Source of the DNA: Bacillota bacterium | GTDB lineage: Bacteria; Bacillota; Sulfobacillia; RBS10-35; JAJYVM01 | Assembly: GCA_021792015.1 (NCBI GenBank) | Contig: JAJYVM010000049.1 | Span: 1-14,319 of the forward strand | Direction: 5' to 3' | DNA length: 14,319 nucleotides | Part shown: one piece after another, positions 12,372-14,319 of the stretch | Layout: every line of letters begins with the position of its first letter | Position numbering within the stretch: position 1 is the first letter of the stretch | The notes under the pieces: generated by a model | Database searches by the model: none | What the model was told of the DNA's origin: nothing | Seen by the model: only the letters and a program-made list of their open reading frames with translations | Program-made: the position numbers and the translations under genes

Positions 12372-12884
12372 GCGGATCTCGCGTACGCCACGGCAGCCGA
12401 ATACGTGAAGTACGGCAGCGCCAAGCGGCGCTTCCGCCAGGGAGATATCCTGCTGGCGCGGATCATGCCCAGTTTGGCCAACAAGAAGATGGCGCTGGTC
12501 ACCCAGGACGTCGCGCGAGCCGTCGCCTCAACGGAGTTTTACGTCCTACGCGCGAGACCCGATTCACGTCTGAACTGGTACTACCTCTTCAAGGCGTTGC
12601 GCTCGGATGACTTCACTCGGCAAGCTGTCGCCGGGGTGACCGGCGCCACTGGCCGCCAGCGGCTGTCGTCGGAGCGGCTCCGCACACTTCAGATCCCCGT
12701 GGCGCCCGCGGAGCTCCAGGCCCGGATCGGCCAGGCGGTTGAAGCCGAATGCGCTCAGTGGGCACTGGCCGAAGAGTACGCCCGGCGTGCAGAGGACGAA
12801 GCCACCCCGGTCCTGGGCGCGACAACCGTGCGGACGGCCGGTCCAGCGAGTCAAGCCCACCGGAGGCGGCCAGCGGACATATAG
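12372..12884 (+). pseudogene. Remnant of a type I restriction-modification specificity subunit (HsdS), 5'-truncated
   Basis: The open frame begins after TGA 12369-12371 and ends at TAG 12882-12884 (170 residues). It reads ADLAYATAAEYVKYGS, then KRRFRQGDILLARIMPS, ASTEFYVLRARP, WYYLFKALRSDDFTRQAV, GATGRQRLS and a conserved end IPVAPAELQARIGQAVEAE, the C-terminal half of a target-recognition domain plus the start of the spacer helix. HsdS normally has about 400 residues with two recognition domains; most is missing. The only early start, GTG 12405, has no ribosome site and would begin inside the domain. No hsdM or hsdR lies in the window. It starts 10 bp after the GNAT-SDR stop, suggesting a deletion join. 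A/T-ending codons are more frequent than in its neighbours, which suggests transfer. Confidence 0.72.
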
Positions 12885-13177
12885 AGGCGATCCGAGTCCC
12901 TGACAGGCATGTGCCGGCGTTGAGGACATCGCAGTGGCGACGTGGCGGTCACCGCCGCTGGCTCCTCGCCCCGCACGCCACAGGCCCACCGGTCTGGTGC
13001 CTGCGGTGCCGAGTCCAGGGCGCGGTCGCATAAGGTGCAACGGTTGCCGGTGTCGCGGTCGCCGCGGCCATGTCCGCCACCGCTCGATGTCCGTTCGGCG
13101 TGGCATACCACCCGCCACGACGCAGGAGCCGCCCCCCGCCGGCGGGAACCCTGTCGGACGAGTGGGGGACGAGTATC
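12885..13177. other. Spacer without recognisable gene
   Basis: Between the HsdS remnant and the crotonase gene I see no supported gene on either strand. The only structure noted is an odd palindrome GGCGGT-C-ACCGCC (12944-12956). A GGGGGAC (13164-13170) precedes the next start. The stretch may be decayed sequence from the same lost restriction locus. Confidence 0.4.
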
Positions 13178-13960
13178 GTGGCTGACGACACATACGTCCG
13201 CGTGGTGCCGGGCAAGGTAGCCGAGGTCGTGATCCAGCGGCCCGAGGTGCGCAACATCCTCAACACGCCGACCGTCCGGCAGTTGACCGAAGCCTTCCGC
13301 CAGCTGGCCGCCGACCGCGCCACGCAGGCGATCCTGCTCTACGGGGCGGGGGACCGGGCATTCTGTGCCGGCGCCGACCTGCGCGAGGTTCTTGACGCCA
13401 GGGGCACCGACGCCGCCCGCGCCTACTTCGGCGGGCTCGCCGATCTCTTCGAGCTGATGGGCCGCGTGCCGCAGCCGATCGTGGCCGCCGTGCGCGGCCA
13501 TGCCCTGGGCGGCGGCTGCGGCCTGGCCGTGGCCGCGGACGTGACGATCGCGGCGGACGATGCCGTGTTCGGTCTGCCGGAGGTCCGGGTGGGCCTGTTC
13601 CCCATGGTGGTGCTGGGTCCAATCCTGCGCTCGGTGGCCCGCAAGCAGGTGGTCGAGATGGCCTTCACCGGCGGGAGCCTGCCGGCCGCGGCGGCGCGGG
13701 AGGCCGGCTTCTGCAGCCGTGTGGTGCCGGCCGCCGCGCTGCTCGACGAGGCGCGCGCGATCGCGAACGCGATCGCGTCACAGAGCCCCGCTGTGCTGTC
13801 CCTTGGCAAGACGGGGCTGCGTGGGACGGATGCGATGCCCATGGGCCCACAGCTCGGCTACCTGCGCGACCTGAGCGCCATGGTGGCCATGCTGGAGGAT
13901 AGCCGCGAGGGCATGACGGCGTTCCTGGAGAAGCGGCCGCCCGCCTGGCGCGGGGCGTGA
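13178..13960 (+). CDS. Enoyl-CoA hydratase/isomerase (crotonase) family protein
   Basis: 260 residues of the crotonase fold, acting on acyl-CoA thioesters in the cytoplasm. The two oxyanion-hole segments are FCAGADL (62-68) and GHALGGGCGL (108-116), and the second catalytic region FGLPEVRVGLFP (131-142) is present with E135 at the position of Glu164 of rat hydratase. The position of Glu144 is glycine (G115, GGGCG instead of GGGCE), so the standard two-Glu hydration mechanism is not available; an isomerase, decarboxylase or another single-Glu activity is possible. The end DSREGMTAFLEKRPPAW is typical. GTG 13178 is chosen because the crotonase domain begins right after it and GGGGGAC lies about 8 bases upstream. 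It may serve the same acyl-CoA pathway as the dehydrogenase and carboxylase genes, though 6-10 kb away. Confidence 0.9.
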   Translation: MADDTYVRVVPGKVAEVVIQRPEVRNILNTPTVRQLTEAFRQLAADRATQAILLYGAGDRAFCAGADLREVLDARGTDAARAYFGGLADLFELMGRVPQPIVAAVRGHALGGGCGLAVAADVTIAADDAVFGLPEVRVGLFPMVVLGPILRSVARKQVVEMAFTGGSLPAAAAREAGFCSRVVPAAALLDEARAIANAIASQSPAVLSLGKTGLRGTDAMPMGPQLGYLRDLSAMVAMLEDSREGMTAFLEKRPPAWRGA

Positions 13961-14016
13961 CGCGGGACGGGCGCGGCGCGCACGACGCATATGGCGTAAG
14001 GTGTTAAGGCGCAGGG

Positions 14017-14030
14017 CCTGGTACGCCAGG
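14017..14030 (+). other. Small hairpin in the spacer before the last gene
   Basis: CCTGG (14017-14021) and CCAGG (14026-14030) enclose the loop TACG. Just upstream is TATGGCGTAAGGTGTTAAGG (13990-14009), an AT-richer patch that may contain a promoter. The evidence is slight for both. Confidence 0.25.
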
Positions 14031-14060
14031 GGAGTCGGATCGGGGGAGGGAGGCGCCGCC

Positions 14061-14319
14061 ATGTGGAGCATCACGCCCGCGGCGGCCGAGGACGCGGAGT
14101 CGATCCTTACGGTGCAGCGGGAGGCCTTCGCCGCGAATCAGCGGAGCTACGAGTCGCCGCTGCCGCAGCTGCGCGAGAGCGTTGACGACGTGCGGTCGGC
14201 GATCGCCGCCGGCGGCACGTTCGTGGCGCGCCAGGCCGGCGAGGTGATCGGCGCCGTGCGCGTGCATGTGGGCGGCGGCGGGGGCGAGGCCGAGGTTTCG
14301 CACCTGGCTGTGCTGCCCG
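14061..14319 (+). CDS. GNAT-family N-acetyltransferase, N-terminal part (3' partial)
   Basis: The first 86 residues of a gene running off the window: MWSITPAAAEDAESILTVQREAFA, then FVARQAGEVIGAVRVHV and EVSHLAVLP. This is the GNAT beta1-alpha1-alpha2 start, the beta2-beta3 strands (E-V-IG-VRV) and beta4 entering the acetyl-CoA-binding motif A, of which the R/QxxGxG/A loop lies beyond the edge. ATG 14061 is supported by GGGGGAGGGAGG at 14042-14053. It is clearly different in sequence from the GNAT domain at 11204. The acceptor substrate is not predictable. Confidence 0.82.
   Translation, partial: MWSITPAAAEDAESILTVQREAFAANQRSYESPLPQLRESVDDVRSAIAAGGTFVARQAGEVIGAVRVHVGGGGGEAEVSHLAVLP

Noticed and set aside
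12749..13177. Frames with CxxC pairs (CLRC on plus, CTLC on minus) in the spacer, possible zinc-ribbon gene
   Set aside because: Each has a single CxxC, no paired second knuckle at normal distance, no ribosome site, and different frames interrupt one another.
1..14319. CRISPR arrays, tRNA or rRNA genes, insertion sequences
   Set aside because: No regularly spaced exact repeats, no cloverleaf or rRNA core sequence, and no transposase or integrase motifs were found by eye.

Overview
The window is very GC-rich chromosomal DNA, with G or C at almost every third codon position. Coding density is high and several genes overlap by 4 bases. The RecA C-terminal half, the recA-recX order, the acyl-CoA dehydrogenase / biotin carrier / carboxyltransferase set (comparable to the yng genes of Bacillus) and the P3A-type H+-ATPase would suit a high-GC Bacillota of the Symbiobacterium/Thermaerobacter kind. 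An actinobacterium or chloroflexote cannot be excluded from this sequence alone. No rRNA, tRNA, CRISPR array or transposase was seen.

Layout. (1) 1-1684: the end of a recA gene interrupted by an intein, then recX. The recA-recX junction is built from three degenerate repeats of about 50 bp, and the 3' end of recX is tandemly duplicated (114-bp unit). (2) 1652-2233, minus strand: a DinB-superfamily protein, convergent with recX and divergent from the next gene. (3) 2309-7570: acyl-CoA dehydrogenase, then after a 24-bp perfect palindrome a chain of four genes linked by 4-base stop/start overlaps: biotin carrier protein, acyl-CoA carboxylase carboxyltransferase, cysteine-desulfurase-like class V aminotransferase, and a YcaQ/AlkX-type DNA glycosylase. 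(4) 7571-7883: a non-coding stretch with a run of hairpins. (5) 7884-10843: universal stress protein and a P3A-type proton-pumping ATPase. (6) 10844-11203: non-coding, with hairpins and a 14-bp palindrome. (7) 11204-12361: one reading frame fusing a GNAT acetyltransferase to a short-chain dehydrogenase/reductase. (8) 12372-12884: a 5'-truncated HsdS specificity-subunit remnant abutting the fusion gene. (9) 13178-13960: an enoyl-CoA hydratase/isomerase-family protein. (10) 14061 to the end: the start of another GNAT acetyltransferase.

How the genes fit together. recA and recX are the usual recombinase and its modulator, and RecA must be protein-spliced to be active. The acyl-CoA dehydrogenase, carrier protein, carboxyltransferase and, farther away, the crotonase are parts of acyl-CoA/branched-chain catabolism, but the biotin carboxylase needed to charge the carrier is not in the window. 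Stress protein and proton pump are adjacent and probably serve acid, energy or envelope stress. The least ordinary items are the GNAT-SDR fusion, the two sets of local duplications flanking recX, the coupling of a DNA glycosylase to carboxylase genes, and the palindromes and hairpins in front of several genes.
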